A DNA stretch of 64,000 nt from Geobacillus genomosp. 3 (lineage in GTDB: Bacteria > Bacillota > Bacilli > Bacillales > Anoxybacillaceae): contig NC_022080.4 of the NCBI RefSeq assembly GCF_000445995.2, positions 2,816,001-2,880,000 on the forward strand, given 5' to 3'. Positions 51,598 to 60,953 of the stretch are shown in pieces; within the stretch, counting starts at the first letter, position 1; each line of letters starts with the position of its first letter. A model generated the notes under the pieces. That model was not told where the DNA came from, made no database searches, and worked only from the letters and a program-made list of their open reading frames with translations. Position numbers and translations under genes: made by a program.

Positions 51598-51882
51598 ATG
51601 GCGGAACGGGAACAATATGCCGACTTTTCCGTCGTCGAAAAACAGCGCAACTTTTTAACCGCCGAAGAATTCCCGGAAGGGCCGTACGGCTCGCCGCGCC
51701 GCGACGACGCCCCGGTCGAAAACAAAAGCACGCCGTGGGAAGAAGGGCAGCGGCATTACAGCGCCTTTAACTATGAATTCAAGTCATTCCACCAAAACAT
51801 CCCAAGGCGCGACCCGGCCTCCCACCCGCCGCACGACGATCCGCGCGCAAGCGAACAGTTTCCGTACAATGAAAGCGAATGA
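51598..51882 (+). CDS. Conserved hypothetical cytosolic protein, 94 aa
   Basis: A hydrophilic protein, MAEREQYADFSVVEKQRNFLTAEEFPEGPYGSP, followed by a Pro- and His-rich tail RRDPASHPPHDDPRASEQFPYNESE. It lacks TM helices and known domains and appears mostly disordered. ATG 51598 has AAGGTGAG upstream. It follows the DUF3055 gene by 57 bases and may share its transcript. Similar proteins are found in Bacillaceae without known role. Confidence 0.65.
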   Translation: MAEREQYADFSVVEKQRNFLTAEEFPEGPYGSPRRDDAPVENKSTPWEEGQRHYSAFNYEFKSFHQNIPRRDPASHPPHDDPRASEQFPYNESE

Positions 51883-51916
51883 TGTGCAGCCGCCCGGCAG
51901 CGGGCGGCTGCCGCCT

Positions 51917-52192
51917 TTACCGCTTCACTTTGCGCAATACAAAATAGGCGCAGCCGAAATTGCAGTATTCGTACAAATACTCGGACAGCGTACTGATTTT
52001 CGTGTCGTATGTCGCCTTTTGGTTATGGTCATCGAAAAACCCGCGCAGGCGAAGCTGATTGTATCCCCAATCGCCGACAATGTAGTCGTACTTCCCTAAA
52101 ATATCGGCGTACCGGGCGCGAAATACTTCCTCGTTAAAGGCGTTTTTGACGTTTTCAACGAGTTCGTAACAATGATTGTTAATGCAAATCAC
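51917..52192 (-). CDS. yutD: DUF1027 family protein (YutD)
   Basis: A 91-residue protein with the very conserved core FNEEVFRARYADILGKYDYIVGDWGYNQLRLRGFFDD and KISTLSEYLYEYCNFGCAYFVLRK. The NFGCAYFVL end is the family signature. Function unknown. The GTG at 52192 gives the usual N-terminus and has GAGGTG at six bases; the GTG at 52201 is the alternative. It is divergent from yutC. Confidence 0.9.
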   Translation of the reverse strand: MICINNHCYELVENVKNAFNEEVFRARYADILGKYDYIVGDWGYNQLRLRGFFDDHNQKATYDTKISTLSEYLYEYCNFGCAYFVLRKVKR

Positions 52193-52303
52193 CGCTCTCA
52201 CCTCGCCTTTCCATTTCCATCATACCTGATGCACTGCACCCAATCAATTACTGTTATCAAACGGGCGATTTGTGCCACCCTAAAAGCGAAGGGGGTGCTG
52301 ACG

Positions 52304-52990
52304 ATGAGACGACCATGGTTGGCCGTTGCGTTCGGAACGGCCGTCGCCCTGGCCGGCTGCGCGCAGACGGCACAGGACGAAAACACCGACGTCTACAAGC
52401 GGAGCGGCAATACGATCAATGTGACCGACCGCAACGAGCTCTATAACGAAAACGGGGTGCCAAACGGCGATGACACGCCGATGAACAACTTCGGCTACGT
52501 CCGCCACCAAAAAAGCCCGACTCTCGGCGATGCCAACGGCTATAACGACATGCCGTCATTCAACCGCGAACAAGCGGCCGATTTAATCAGCAAATTGTGC
52601 ACGCAGCTGCCAGGCGTCAACGACGTCGCCACGCTCGTCACCGATGAAGAGGTGCTTGTCGTCTATGACGCCGACACCAAAAACCGGCAGCAAACCGCCG
52701 ACCAAGTGAAAAAGACAGCACTGTCCGTCGTTCCCCGTTACTATCATGTGTATATCGCCGACAATCCGCAGCTGATGAGGGATATTGAGCGTTTCGGCCG
52801 CCTTGACTCCAACAGCCGCGATATCGACCGAATCATCGATGCGACCATCCAGCAAATGTTGAAATACCCACAAGGGAAAAAACTAAACGACGGGGAAAAT
52901 GAAAACGGCGAGATGATCAATGAGACAAATGACAACCTCGACCGCGACTTCCGCGACGGCACGCCGCGGCCGGCACCGGAGGGACGTTAG
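52304..52990 (+). CDS. yutC: YhcN/YlaJ-family sporulation lipoprotein (YutC)
   Basis: A 228-residue exported lipoprotein. Signal peptide with lipobox LAGC (Cys19). SFNREQAADLISKLCTQLPGVNDVATLVTDEEVLVVYDAD (about 85-125) and ALSVVPRYYHVYIADNPQLMRDIERF are the YhcN/YlaJ core. Such proteins are linked to spore germination and the spore inner membrane. The C-terminus is polar, with NDGENENGEMINETNDN. ATG 52304 has AAGGGGG upstream. Confidence 0.88.
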   Translation: MRRPWLAVAFGTAVALAGCAQTAQDENTDVYKRSGNTINVTDRNELYNENGVPNGDDTPMNNFGYVRHQKSPTLGDANGYNDMPSFNREQAADLISKLCTQLPGVNDVATLVTDEEVLVVYDADTKNRQQTADQVKKTALSVVPRYYHVYIADNPQLMRDIERFGRLDSNSRDIDRIIDATIQQMLKYPQGKKLNDGENENGEMINETNDNLDRDFRDGTPRPAPEGR

Positions 52991-52996
52991 GGCAAA

Positions 52997-53040
52997 GAAA
53001 ACGGTCTGCCTTCTTCCCAAAGAGGCACGACCGTTTTTTC
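52997..53040 (+). terminator. Terminator of yutC
   Basis: The stem AAAACGGTC with its complement (52999-53007 with 53029-53037) encloses a second TGCCT/AGGCA stem and ends in TTTTTT. Confidence 0.7.
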
Positions 53041-53056
53041 CTTGGCCTGGCCGCTG

Positions 53057-53953
53057 TTATGCTTTCAGCTGCTGCGCTTTCGCCGCTTCGTTCACCTGCT
53101 CATCGGCATGGTACGACGAGCGGACGAGCGGGCCGGCTTCGCAATGGCTGAACCCTTTGCTTAGCGCGATTTCTTTCAGCTCTTGGAATTCGTCGGGATG
53201 ATAGTATTTGACGACTTTCAAATGTTTTTTCGTCGGCTGCAAATATTGGCCGATCGTCAAAATGTCGACTTGATTGGCGCGCAAATCGTCCATCGCCTCG
53301 ATAATTTCCTCTTTCGTTTCCCCAAGGCCGACCATGATGCTTGATTTCGTCGGAATGTCCGGCTGCAGTTCTTTCGCGCGCCGCAAAAACTCAAGCGAAC
53401 GTTCGTAGGTCGCGCGGGTGCGTACCCGCGGCGTCAGGCGGCGCACCGTTTCGATGTTATGGTTTAAAATATCGGGACGGGCGTCCATCAGCGTTTTTAA
53501 GTTTTCATACACGCCGCCCATATCCGACGGCAGCACTTCAATCGTCGTAAACGGATTTTTCCGGCGAATGGCGCGCACCGTTTCCGCAAACACCGCCGCT
53601 CCGCCGTCTTTGAGATCGTCGCGGGCGACCGCGGTGACGACGACATGCTTTAAGTTCATGATGCGCACCGACTCGGCGACGCGTTCCGGTTCTTGCCAGT
53701 CAAGCTCGGTCGGCAGCCCCGTTTTGACGGCGCAAAAGCGGCAGGCGCGCGTGCAGACGCTGCCTAAAATCATAAACGTCGCCGTCCGTCTGAGCGCCCA
53801 ACATTCATGAATGTTCGGGCATTTCGCTTCCTCGCATACAGTATGTAAACGGTTTTCCCGCATCAGTTTCTTCAATCCGGTGTAATGTTCGTTCGTATTC
53901 AGCTTAATTTTCAACCAGTCTGGCTTGCGAACATGTTCTTCCTTCGTCGCCAT
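53057..53953 (-). CDS. lipA: Lipoyl synthase
   Basis: A 298-residue radical-SAM enzyme that inserts two sulfurs into octanoyl groups of lipoyl domains. Auxiliary cluster: C-x4-C-x5-C in [13 protein letters not shown] (about 41-52). SAM cluster: CTRACRFC (about 68-75). The final RSSYHADEQ (about 279-287) supplies the Ser ligand. ATG 53953 has GGAGTGAG upstream; the longer frame is non-coding. It needs Fe-S supply, and yutM, yutI and yumC lie in this window. Confidence 0.97.
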   Translation of the reverse strand: MATKEEHVRKPDWLKIKLNTNEHYTGLKKLMRENRLHTVCEEAKCPNIHECWALRRTATFMILGSVCTRACRFCAVKTGLPTELDWQEPERVAESVRIMNLKHVVVTAVARDDLKDGGAAVFAETVRAIRRKNPFTTIEVLPSDMGGVYENLKTLMDARPDILNHNIETVRRLTPRVRTRATYERSLEFLRRAKELQPDIPTKSSIMVGLGETKEEIIEAMDDLRANQVDILTIGQYLQPTKKHLKVVKYYHPDEFQELKEIALSKGFSHCEAGPLVRSSYHADEQVNEAAKAQQLKA

Positions 53954-54119
53954 GGTTCTCACTCCAGTTATGTATGATTGTTCATTTCCCATTATAATGA
54001 AAAACGCGGGAAAACACAAAAAAAATAAGCCATGCTCGTCTTTTCCGCTTTTTAACATTTATGAATATCCCTTTTCTCTCCAAACTAAACATATGAAACG
54101 GGCGAAAGGGGGGATCCAC

Positions 54120-55109
54120 GTGCACCGATGGCTTGTCGCCATATGGGTGGCGGCGATTTTGTTCATTGCCGCCGGTGCGGCTTACGCGGCGGAAACGGAG
54201 GACGCCGTATACAAGCAGCGCATGGAGCTGTATAAAAAGGCGGAAGCCGTTTCGCTCATTCCGTGGTATTACTTTGCGGCCATCGACCAATATGAACGGA
54301 ACATCCGCCAGGCGCGCCGCGATTTGCCGAAACCGACCGGCGTTCTCGGTCTTTACATCAAACCGGAAATATGGGCCGGCCCGCTGAACAAAAATCCGCA
54401 CGATACGAACCCGTTTACGATTTCCCAGTTTGGCGGGCTCGGTGTGGACGGAGACGGAGACGGCGAGGCGCGGGCCGATGACGATGATGATCTGATTATG
54501 GCGATAGCCCGGTATTTGCAAACGTACGGCATCGACCACCACCATATTAAAGTGGCGCTTTGGAATTATTACCAACGGGCGAAAGCCGTTGACTTGATTT
54601 TAGGGAAGGCGAAAATTTACAAAAAGTATCAAACGCTGAAATTGGACAAACACGTGTTCCCGCTCCCGTTGCGGGCGAATTACAGCTACCGTGATACGTG
54701 GGGCGATGCGCGCGGCTGGGGAGGACGCCGCATCCATGAAGGAACCGACATTTTCGCCGGCTACGGCGTGCCGGTGCGCTCGACGTGCTATGGCATCGTC
54801 GAACTGAAAGGGTGGAACAAATACGGCGGTTGGCGCGTCGGCATCCGTGACATCAACAACACGTATCATTATTTCGCCCATTTGAACGGCTTTGCCGCCG
54901 AGCTTCGCGAAGGGCAAATCGTCGAGCCGGGCACGATCATCGGCTCCGTCGGCAGCTCCGGCTACGGGCCGCCGGGCACCGCCGGAAAGTTTCCGCCCCA
55001 CCTCCATTATGGCATGTACAAAGACAACGGCTATACGGAGTGGGCGTTTGACCCGTATCCGCACTTAAAAGCGTGGGAACGGGCCGAGCGGCAGCAGCAA
55101 CGACGCTAG
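54120..55109 (+). CDS. yunA: M23 peptidase YunA (LytH-like sporulation endopeptidase)
   Basis: A 329-residue exported zinc peptidase. N-terminal signal/TM (about 6-26). A helical region 30-170 has an Asp-rich, EF-hand-like stretch (GVDGDGDGEARADDDDD, about 110-126) that may bind Ca2+. The peptidase domain (about 190-310) shows IHEGTDIFAGYG (first His and Asp) and PPHLHYGMYK (H-x-H). B. subtilis LytH (YunA) trims spore-cortex peptides. GTG 54120 has GGGGGG at seven bases; the ATG at 54093 is the alternative. Confidence 0.9.
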   Translation: MHRWLVAIWVAAILFIAAGAAYAAETEDAVYKQRMELYKKAEAVSLIPWYYFAAIDQYERNIRQARRDLPKPTGVLGLYIKPEIWAGPLNKNPHDTNPFTISQFGGLGVDGDGDGEARADDDDDLIMAIARYLQTYGIDHHHIKVALWNYYQRAKAVDLILGKAKIYKKYQTLKLDKHVFPLPLRANYSYRDTWGDARGWGGRRIHEGTDIFAGYGVPVRSTCYGIVELKGWNKYGGWRVGIRDINNTYHYFAHLNGFAAELREGQIVEPGTIIGSVGSSGYGPPGTAGKFPPHLHYGMYKDNGYTEWAFDPYPHLKAWERAERQQQRR

Positions 55110-55125
55110 CGGCGGCCCCCATGCC

Positions 55126-55155
55126 AAAAAAGAGGCCGATGTCGGCCTCTTTTCG
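55126..55155. terminator. Bidirectional terminator between yunA and livF
   Basis: A 12-bp stem AAAAGAGGCCGA with its complement (55128-55139 with 55142-55153) has A/T flanks on both sides. Confidence 0.85.
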
Positions 55156-55163
55156 TCTTTTCG

Positions 55164-55871
55164 TTAATGCCCGCCCAAATACGCCTGTCTCACTTGTTCG
55201 CTCGCCTGCAGCTCGCCGGCCGTCCCCGACAGGACGACGCGCCCGGATTCGATGACATAGGCGCGGTCGGCGATCGAGAGCGCCATATGGGCGTTTTGTT
55301 CGACAAGCAAAATCGTCGTTCCCGATTCGTTGATTTCTTGGATGATGCGGAAAATCGTTTTGACGAGCAATGGCGCGAGCCCCATCGACGGTTCGTCAAG
55401 CAAGAGCAGCTTCGGGCGCGCCATGAGCGCGCGGCCGATGGCAAGCATTTGCTGCTCGCCGCCTGAAAGCGTGCCGGCCAATTGCTTGCGCCGCTCCTCA
55501 AGGCGCGGGAACAGCTGGTACACGTTCGCGAAATCATCTTGAATCCCTTGCTTGTCTTTGCGCAAAAACGCGCCGAGCTCCAAGTTTTCCTCAACCGTCA
55601 TGTTGGCGAACACCCGCCGTCCTTCCGGCACGTGGGAAATGCCGTGCTTGACGATCGCTTGCGCCGCCTTGCCGGCGATCGAAACCCCTTCGTAGACGAT
55701 GTCGCCGCTTTTCGGCTTCAACAAGCCGGAGATCGTCTTCAACAGCGTCGTTTTGCCGGCGCCGTTCGCGCCGATCAACGTGACGATTTCCCCGCTGTTG
55801 ACCTCAAGCGATACGCCTTTTAAAGCATGAATGTTGCCGTAAAACACATCGATTCCATCCACTTTCAACAC
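55164..55871 (-). CDS. livF: Branched-chain amino acid ABC transporter ATPase LivF
   Basis: A 235-residue ABC ATPase. Walker A GANGAGKTT (about 36-44), ABC signature LSGGEQQMLAIGRAL (about 135-149), Walker B LLLLDEPSMGLAP (about 155-167), switch His in VEQNAHMAL. The GTG at 55871 is chosen for its distance to AGGAGG; it lies one base after the livG stop. Last gene of livJ-H-M-G-F. Confidence 0.94.
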   Translation of the reverse strand: MLKVDGIDVFYGNIHALKGVSLEVNSGEIVTLIGANGAGKTTLLKTISGLLKPKSGDIVYEGVSIAGKAAQAIVKHGISHVPEGRRVFANMTVEENLELGAFLRKDKQGIQDDFANVYQLFPRLEERRKQLAGTLSGGEQQMLAIGRALMARPKLLLLDEPSMGLAPLLVKTIFRIIQEINESGTTILLVEQNAHMALSIADRAYVIESGRVVLSGTAGELQASEQVRQAYLGGH

Positions 55872-55872
55872 G

Positions 55873-56652
55873 TCACGACACCTCCTCGCCAAGGTAAGCC
55901 TCGATCACTTTCGGGTTGCTGCGCACTTCTTCCGGCGTGCCGTGGGCGATCAACTGGCCGTGGTCCAACACGTAAATGCGCTCGCAAATGCCCATCACAA
56001 GCGACATGTCGTGCTCAATCAACAAAATCGTCAACGCAAACCGTTCGCGGATAAACGCGATCAAGTTCATCAATTCGTTCGTTTCTTGCGGGTTCATGCC
56101 GGCCGCCGGCTCGTCCAAAAGGAGCACCTTCGGCTGCGCCGCGAGCGCCCGGGCGATCTCAAGCCGGCGCTGTTGGCCGTACGGCAAGTTTTTCGCCTGC
56201 TCATGCATCACGTCCCCTAAATGGAAAATGTCCAAAAACTCAATGGCCTTCTCTTCCATCTCCTTTTCCCCGCGGAAATGGGACGGGAGGCGGAAAATGG
56301 AGCTCAGCATCGAATGGCGGGCGTGCGCATGGTACGCCACTTTCACATTGTCAAGCACCGACAGCTCGCCAAACAGGCGGATGTTTTGGAACGTCCGGCT
56401 GATCCCTTTGCGCGTAATTTTATACGGCGGCAGGCCGTTTACCGTTTCCCCGTCAAGCACAATCCGCCCTTCCGTCGGCACATACACGCCCGTCAACAAG
56501 TTAAACAGCGTCGTTTTACCGGCGCCGTTCGGGCCGATGAGCCCGACGAGCTCTCCTTCGTAAAGTTCCATATTCACGCCGGAGAGCGCCTTCAGCCCGC
56601 CAAATTGGATGCCGACGCTTTCCACTTTAAGCAACGGTGTTCTTGTTGTCAT
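55873..56652 (-). CDS. livG: Branched-chain amino acid ABC transporter ATPase LivG
   Basis: A 259-residue ABC ATPase. Walker A GPNGAGKTT (about 41-49), signature LPYGQQRRLEIARAL (about 156-170), Walker B VLLLDEPAAGMNP (about 175-187) and IEHDMSLVMGICERIYVLDHG. The LivG-type insert GISRTFQNIRLFGELSVLDNVKVAYH is present. It overlaps livM by 26 bases. Confidence 0.95.
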   Translation of the reverse strand: MTTRTPLLKVESVGIQFGGLKALSGVNMELYEGELVGLIGPNGAGKTTLFNLLTGVYVPTEGRIVLDGETVNGLPPYKITRKGISRTFQNIRLFGELSVLDNVKVAYHAHARHSMLSSIFRLPSHFRGEKEMEEKAIEFLDIFHLGDVMHEQAKNLPYGQQRRLEIARALAAQPKVLLLDEPAAGMNPQETNELMNLIAFIRERFALTILLIEHDMSLVMGICERIYVLDHGQLIAHGTPEEVRSNPKVIEAYLGEEVS

Positions 56653-57601
56653 GGTTCATTCCCCCTTGCGCCGCCTTCCGCCACTTGAAAAGCGAAGTCA
56701 ATTCTTTCGTGCCCATCAGCCCTTTCGGACGGTACAGCATCACCAAAATCAAGACAAGGCTGTAAATGATCATCCGCGTTTCCGGATAATTTTGCAAGAA
56801 CGTCGAAACGACCGTCAGCAACACCGCTGCCACCACCGCGCCGGATAAGCTGCCAAGCCCGCCGAGGACGACAAAAATCAAAATGTCGAACGATTTCAAA
56901 AAGCCGAAGTTCGACGGCTGAATGATGTAAAAGTGGTGCGCATACAGCGCCCCGGCGATGCCAGCGAAAAACGATCCGATCGCGAACGCCGCCACCTTGT
57001 AGTACGTCGTGTTGATCCCCATCGCATCGGCGGCGATTTCATCTTCGCGAATCGAGATGCACGCCCGTCCGTGCGTCGAGTTCGTGAAGTTGGCGATGAC
57101 GACAATCGTCGCCAACAAGCAGGCGAACACCCACGGCCATGTCGTCATATGCGTTACCGTCATCCCGCTCGCGCCGCCGACATAATCGATGTTCAATAAG
57201 GCGATGCGGACGATTTCGCCAAAGCCGAGCGTGGCGATCGCCAAATAATCGCCTTTTAAGCGCAGGCTCGGCACGCCAATCAAGAGGCCGGCCAGCGCCG
57301 CCGCCACCCCGGCGGCCGCGATCCCGACGGCAAACGGCAGCTGCAGCTTCATCGTCATAATCGCCGAGGCGTAGGCGCCGACGGCGAAGAAGCCGGCATG
57401 GCCAATGGAAAACTGTCCGGTAATCCCAATAATCAAGTGAAGGCTGACGGCCAAAATGACGTTAATCGCCATAAAAAAGAGGGTGTTCACATAAAAGATG
57501 TTTAACATTCCGCTTGCAATGAGCCACTGTACAACGGCGAAAAAGGCAAAAACCAGTATGATGGAAACCCAAAATCCCCGCGTCCGCTTCCAAGTTGCCA
57601 T
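56627..57601 (-). CDS. livM: Branched-chain amino acid ABC permease LivM
   Basis: A 324-residue permease with about eight to ten TM helices. HLIIGITGQFSIGHAGFFAVGAYASAIM (about 56-83) and LKGDYLAIATLGFGEIVRI (about 112-130) are LivM signatures; the ATPase-contact loop includes GRACISIREDEIAADAMGIN (about 179-198). ATG 57601 is 16 bases after livH. Confidence 0.95.
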   Translation of the reverse strand: MATWKRTRGFWVSIILVFAFFAVVQWLIASGMLNIFYVNTLFFMAINVILAVSLHLIIGITGQFSIGHAGFFAVGAYASAIMTMKLQLPFAVGIAAAGVAAALAGLLIGVPSLRLKGDYLAIATLGFGEIVRIALLNIDYVGGASGMTVTHMTTWPWVFACLLATIVVIANFTNSTHGRACISIREDEIAADAMGINTTYYKVAAFAIGSFFAGIAGALYAHHFYIIQPSNFGFLKSFDILIFVVLGGLGSLSGAVVAAVLLTVVSTFLQNYPETRMIIYSLVLILVMLYRPKGLMGTKELTSLFKWRKAAQGGMNHDNKNTVA

Positions 57602-57617
57602 TGTTCCCTACCATCCT

Positions 57618-58496
57618 TTACACTTTTTCTCGTACGTTCTTGCCAAACAATCCGGCCGGCCGGAAAATGAGGATGAGAATTAAAATGACAAACGCCACCC
57701 CGTCGCGCCAAAGCGAATACCCGAGCCCGCTGACAAGCGATTCGATGACGCCAAGCAACAGCCCGCCCACCATCGCGCCCGGGATGATGCCGATTCCGCC
57801 CAACACGGCGGCAACAAACGCCTTCAAGCCGGGAAGGATGCCCATCAACGGATCAATTTTTGTATAATAAATGCCAAAAATAACACCGGCTGCTCCGGCG
57901 AGCGCCGAGCCGACGGCAAACGTGGCGGAGATGGTGTTGTCGACGTTAATCCCCATCAGCCGGGCCGCTTCCGCATCGTGGGAGACGGCGCGCATCGCTT
58001 TCCCGATTTTCGTCCGGTGAACAATGAACTGAAGAAGGATCATCAAGGCGAGGGACGTGCCGAGGATGAACAGCGACTGGCTGCTAACGACGACGCCAAA
58101 CAGCTTTATGTTCCCGCCCGGCAACAGCGCGCCCGGGTACGCCTCCGGCTGTGCCCCGCGCAAATAAATCATGACGTATTCAATAAGCAGCGAGACGCCG
58201 ATTGCGGTAATGAGAACGGCAATGCGCGTCGCGTTGCGCAACGGCTTGTACGCAATCCGCTCAATGAGCACCCCAAGCACGGCGCAAGCCGCCATCGCCA
58301 GCAAAAGCGCCGGAAAAAAGCCGACACCAAGCATCGTGACGGCGTAAAACCCAACGAATGAACCGATCATAAAGACGTCGCCATGGGCGAAGTTAATGAG
58401 CCGGACGATGCCGTAGACCATCGTATAGCCAAGAGCGATGAGCGCATAAATGCTGCCTAACGAAATGCCGTTCACGAGCTGTTGAATGAGTTCCAT
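57618..58496 (-). CDS. livH: Branched-chain amino acid ABC permease LivH
   Basis: A 292-residue permease with about eight TM helices. GISLGSIYALIALGYTMVYGIVRLINFAHGD (about 8-38) is the LivH start; AMRAVSHDAEAARLMGINVD (about 182-201) is the EAA-like cytoplasmic loop. ATG 58496 has AAGGAG upstream; the longer frame has no SD. Confidence 0.95.
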   Translation of the reverse strand: MELIQQLVNGISLGSIYALIALGYTMVYGIVRLINFAHGDVFMIGSFVGFYAVTMLGVGFFPALLLAMAACAVLGVLIERIAYKPLRNATRIAVLITAIGVSLLIEYVMIYLRGAQPEAYPGALLPGGNIKLFGVVVSSQSLFILGTSLALMILLQFIVHRTKIGKAMRAVSHDAEAARLMGINVDNTISATFAVGSALAGAAGVIFGIYYTKIDPLMGILPGLKAFVAAVLGGIGIIPGAMVGGLLLGVIESLVSGLGYSLWRDGVAFVILILILIFRPAGLFGKNVREKV

Positions 58497-58597
58497 GTCT
58501 GCACGCTCCTTACGAAAAACTCGTCGTTGACCGCAAGAAATGGCGGACGGGGGGAGCGCCCTCTGCGGTGCGCCCCCTCCCCGTCCCGGCCAATCCA

Positions 58598-59791
58598 TTA
58601 CGGGTTGACTTTTGTTTTAAATTGTTGTTGCCCGTCTTTGTATTCCAAAATGACGGCCGATTTGACCGGGTTATGGTTTTCATCAATGGTGAAGGTGCCG
58701 GTGACAAGCTGCAAATCTTTCGTTTGCGCGAGAGCATCTTTAATTTTCACCGGATCGGCGCTGCCGGCCCGTTTGATGGCATCAGCCAGAAGGTAGGCCG
58801 TATCGTAGCCGAGAGCGTTGAACGAATCCGGCGCTTTGTTGTATTTTGCCTGGAACGCTTTGACGAACTCTTGAATTTTCGGATCCGGGTCGCCCGACGA
58901 ATAATGGTTCGTGATGTACGTATTGTTCAACGCCTCTTTGCCGGCAATTTCAACAAGCTTCGGCGAATCCCAGCCGTCCGCGCCCATGATCGGCACGTTC
59001 AAGCCAAGCTCACGCGCTTGTTTGACGATCAGACCGACTTCTTCATAGTAGCCCGGCAAGAACAAAAATTCCGGGTTGGCCGATTTGATGCGCGTCAGCG
59101 TGGCGCGGAAGTCGGTGTCCTTCGCGACGTACGCTTCTTCGGCAACGATTTTGCCGCCGCCTTTTGCAAATTCATCTTTAAATGCCGCGGCCAGCCCCTT
59201 CGAGTAGTCGCTCGCGCTGTCGATCAACACCGCCGCATTTTTCACTTTCAAGTCGTTCAAGGCAAATTTCGCCGCCACCGTCCCTTGGAACGGATCGATG
59301 AAGCACGTCCGGAACACAAATTCGTTTACTTTGCCGTCTTTGACGGTGACCGTTTCGCTCGTTCCAGACGGCGTAATGAGCGGAATTTGATTATCATTGA
59401 CGATCTGTGCCTGGGCGATCGTGTTCGTGCTCGTCGCCGAGCCGATGAGAGCGGTGACTTTGTCTTGGCTGATCAGCTTGATCGCGCCGTTTGTCGCTTC
59501 AGCCGCTTCCGACTTATTGTCCACTTTGACCAGTTCCAATTTTTTACCGTCAATGCCGCCGTTTTTGTTCATTTCTTCGAAGGCCAGCTCGACCCCTTCG
59601 GCGATCGATTGGCCGTATGAAGCGACTGCGCCGGACAGCTCGAGGTTGGCGCCGACTTTGATGACATCGCCGCCGCCACCTCCTCCGCCGCCTGACGAAC
59701 CGCCGCCTTGCTGGTTGCCGCCGCAGCCGGCCATAAGGCCCGCCGTCAGCATGAGCGAGAACAACACACTTGCTGCTCTTTTTTTCTTCAC
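58598..59791 (-). CDS. Branched-chain amino acid-binding lipoprotein LivJ/LivK
   Basis: A 397-residue exported lipoprotein, the substrate-binding part of the liv transporter. Signal peptide with lipobox LMAGC, then a Gly/Ser/Gln linker including eight Gly in a row. Binding domain: IKVGANLELSGAVASYGQ, then IGSATSTNTIAQAQIVNDNQIPLITPSGTS (the ligand loop), FLFLPGYYEEVGLIVKQARELG and AYLLADAIKRAG. The GTG at 59791 has GGGGGA at about eight bases. It is the first gene of the operon and by convention may be called livJ or livK. Ligand (Leu/Ile/Val or another amino acid) is inferred from operon type. Confidence 0.92.
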   Translation of the reverse strand: MKKKRAASVLFSLMLTAGLMAGCGGNQQGGGSSGGGGGGGGDVIKVGANLELSGAVASYGQSIAEGVELAFEEMNKNGGIDGKKLELVKVDNKSEAAEATNGAIKLISQDKVTALIGSATSTNTIAQAQIVNDNQIPLITPSGTSETVTVKDGKVNEFVFRTCFIDPFQGTVAAKFALNDLKVKNAAVLIDSASDYSKGLAAAFKDEFAKGGGKIVAEEAYVAKDTDFRATLTRIKSANPEFLFLPGYYEEVGLIVKQARELGLNVPIMGADGWDSPKLVEIAGKEALNNTYITNHYSSGDPDPKIQEFVKAFQAKYNKAPDSFNALGYDTAYLLADAIKRAGSADPVKIKDALAQTKDLQLVTGTFTIDENHNPVKSAVILEYKDGQQQFKTKVNP

Positions 59792-59971
59792 GTCATATCC
59801 CCCCATTATTCAAAATGTTCTGTCATTAATGCCCGGCCTGCGTGGCACGGCAATGCGCGAGCGCCCGGGCCGCTTTCGTTCGAAGGCGTTCGAGAAAAAT
59901 CCCGCCTTCTCCGTATGATCGTTTTCGTCCTCTGCTCTCACATCCCCTCTAGCAGCTATGTAAATAATAAA

Positions 59972-60000
59972 ATTATTTTCAATTTAATATAATATTACAA
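59972..60000 (-). promoter_or_regulatory. Probable promoter of the liv operon
   Basis: On the minus strand TTGTAA (59995-60000) and AATAAT (59972-59977) are 17 bases apart in a very A+T-rich patch. A leader of about 175 bases follows to livJ. It includes a GCCCGG/CCGGGC inverted repeat (about 59831-59870) but no T-box signature. Confidence 0.45.
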
Positions 60001-60038
60001 AATTCGGAGCGTCTCGTCTACCTCTTTTCTTTCTGAAA

Positions 60039-60079
60039 ACAAAAAAGCTGTTTCACTCCCCGTCGCAGGGGGGGAAACA
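60039..60079 (-). terminator. Terminator of yunB
   Basis: A 12-bp stem GTTTC-CCCCC type (60050-60061 with 60068-60078) is followed on the minus strand by a six-T run. It lies about 75 bases after the yunB stop. Confidence 0.75.
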
Positions 60080-60154
60080 ACCGAGTAAAAGGCGGCCGCG
60101 TATACGTTTTTGTTGTATAACATTTCCATGTTTCCAGCAAAACCATTTTCCCTT

Positions 60155-60901
60155 CTATCGCTTCGGAAGCGGAACCGACGGGCCGAGCGGGCCGCCGTTT
60201 TTGTTGTAAAACTGCGGCACTTCTCCCGGAATGAAGCTCATCACGACCGGGATATCTTCTTTGACCGTCGTCAGCTTGGAGGCAAACGGAATGACGACTT
60301 GGATGTCCACTTCGACTTGAATATTGATTTCAATAAAAAAGTTGTTAATGTCATAAGCATGTACTTTCTTGATCACTTCCGAATCGACGTTGCCGACGAT
60401 TTGAAACTGCACCGGGATGCGCGGGCCGAGATTGGCAAGCAATGCATTGTCCGTCACTTGACCGAGCGGGATGTAGTAAATGATGCCGCGGCTGTCCCCT
60501 TGGCCGGATTCGACCTCAGGCAGCACCAACCGCTCAATCCGTCCTTCTGTCGCCGCCTTTAAACTTGCCATGACATGGTCATCTATTTCTTCCAAAATGC
60601 GGTTGATCGCTTCGGCGTTAAAATCGACGGAAACAATTCGTCCGTTATTGTCTTGCTGGACGGTCACGAGCTGCTGAAATTTCGGGTTTTCTTCTTTAAA
60701 CTGCTCCTCAAGGGCGTTATTGATGATCAAATTGGCAATCCGCTTCGTTTCCGTTTCAGCGATTTCCATCAGCACCGGCTCAATGCCTTTGTTCACGATC
60801 CAAAGCCCGGCCGCTGTGGAAAACATAAAAAAAACGAACGTCAATAAAAACACGTAGCGGAACGGAAGCGGCCCTCTCCGCACGAATCGGGGGCGCAGCA
60901 A
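60155..60901 (-). CDS. yunB: Sporulation protein YunB
   Basis: A 248-residue protein with one N-terminal TM helix (about 14-36) and a large domain on the outer side. KGIEPVLMEIAETETKRIANLIINNALEEQF (about 38-68), VSVDFNAEAINRILEEI and a C-terminal INIQVEVDIQVVIPFASKLTTVKEDIPVVMSFIPG are family features; the form resembles SpoIIR/YlxX-type sporulation proteins. It is needed for efficient sporulation in B. subtilis (sigma-E regulon). The TTG at 60901 has AAGGAGGG at eight bases; that SD lies inside a strong terminator-type hairpin. Confidence 0.9.
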   Translation of the reverse strand: MLRPRFVRRGPLPFRYVFLLTFVFFMFSTAAGLWIVNKGIEPVLMEIAETETKRIANLIINNALEEQFKEENPKFQQLVTVQQDNNGRIVSVDFNAEAINRILEEIDDHVMASLKAATEGRIERLVLPEVESGQGDSRGIIYYIPLGQVTDNALLANLGPRIPVQFQIVGNVDSEVIKKVHAYDINNFFIEINIQVEVDIQVVIPFASKLTTVKEDIPVVMSFIPGEVPQFYNKNGGPLGPSVPLPKR

Positions 60902-60903
60902 AA

Positions 60904-60953
60904 TAAAATCCCTCCTTTACAAGCTATATGTATGCTTGCAAGGAGGGATTTTT
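60904..60953 (-). terminator. Terminator of yunC that contains the yunB SD
   Basis: An 18-bp, slightly bulged stem: 60905-60917 with 60940-60952 (13 perfect pairs) plus 60920-60924 with 60934-60938, loop of 9. On the minus strand it is followed by ATTTTATTTTG, so it works as an intrinsic terminator for yunC (stop at 60954). The SD AAGGAGGG of yunB (60910-60917) lies in its 3' arm. Confidence 0.8.

Noticed and set aside
58568..59620. A 350-residue plus-strand frame opposite the liv binding protein
   Set aside because: Antisense shadow of a high-G+C gene; no SD, no recognisable domain.
59792..59970. T-box leader of the liv operon
   Set aside because: No TGGNACCGCG-type T-box sequence or typical specifier stem was found in the leader.
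59950..60005. CodY box before livJ
   Set aside because: The best window matches only about 9 of 15 consensus positions in a very A+T-rich patch, which is expected by chance.
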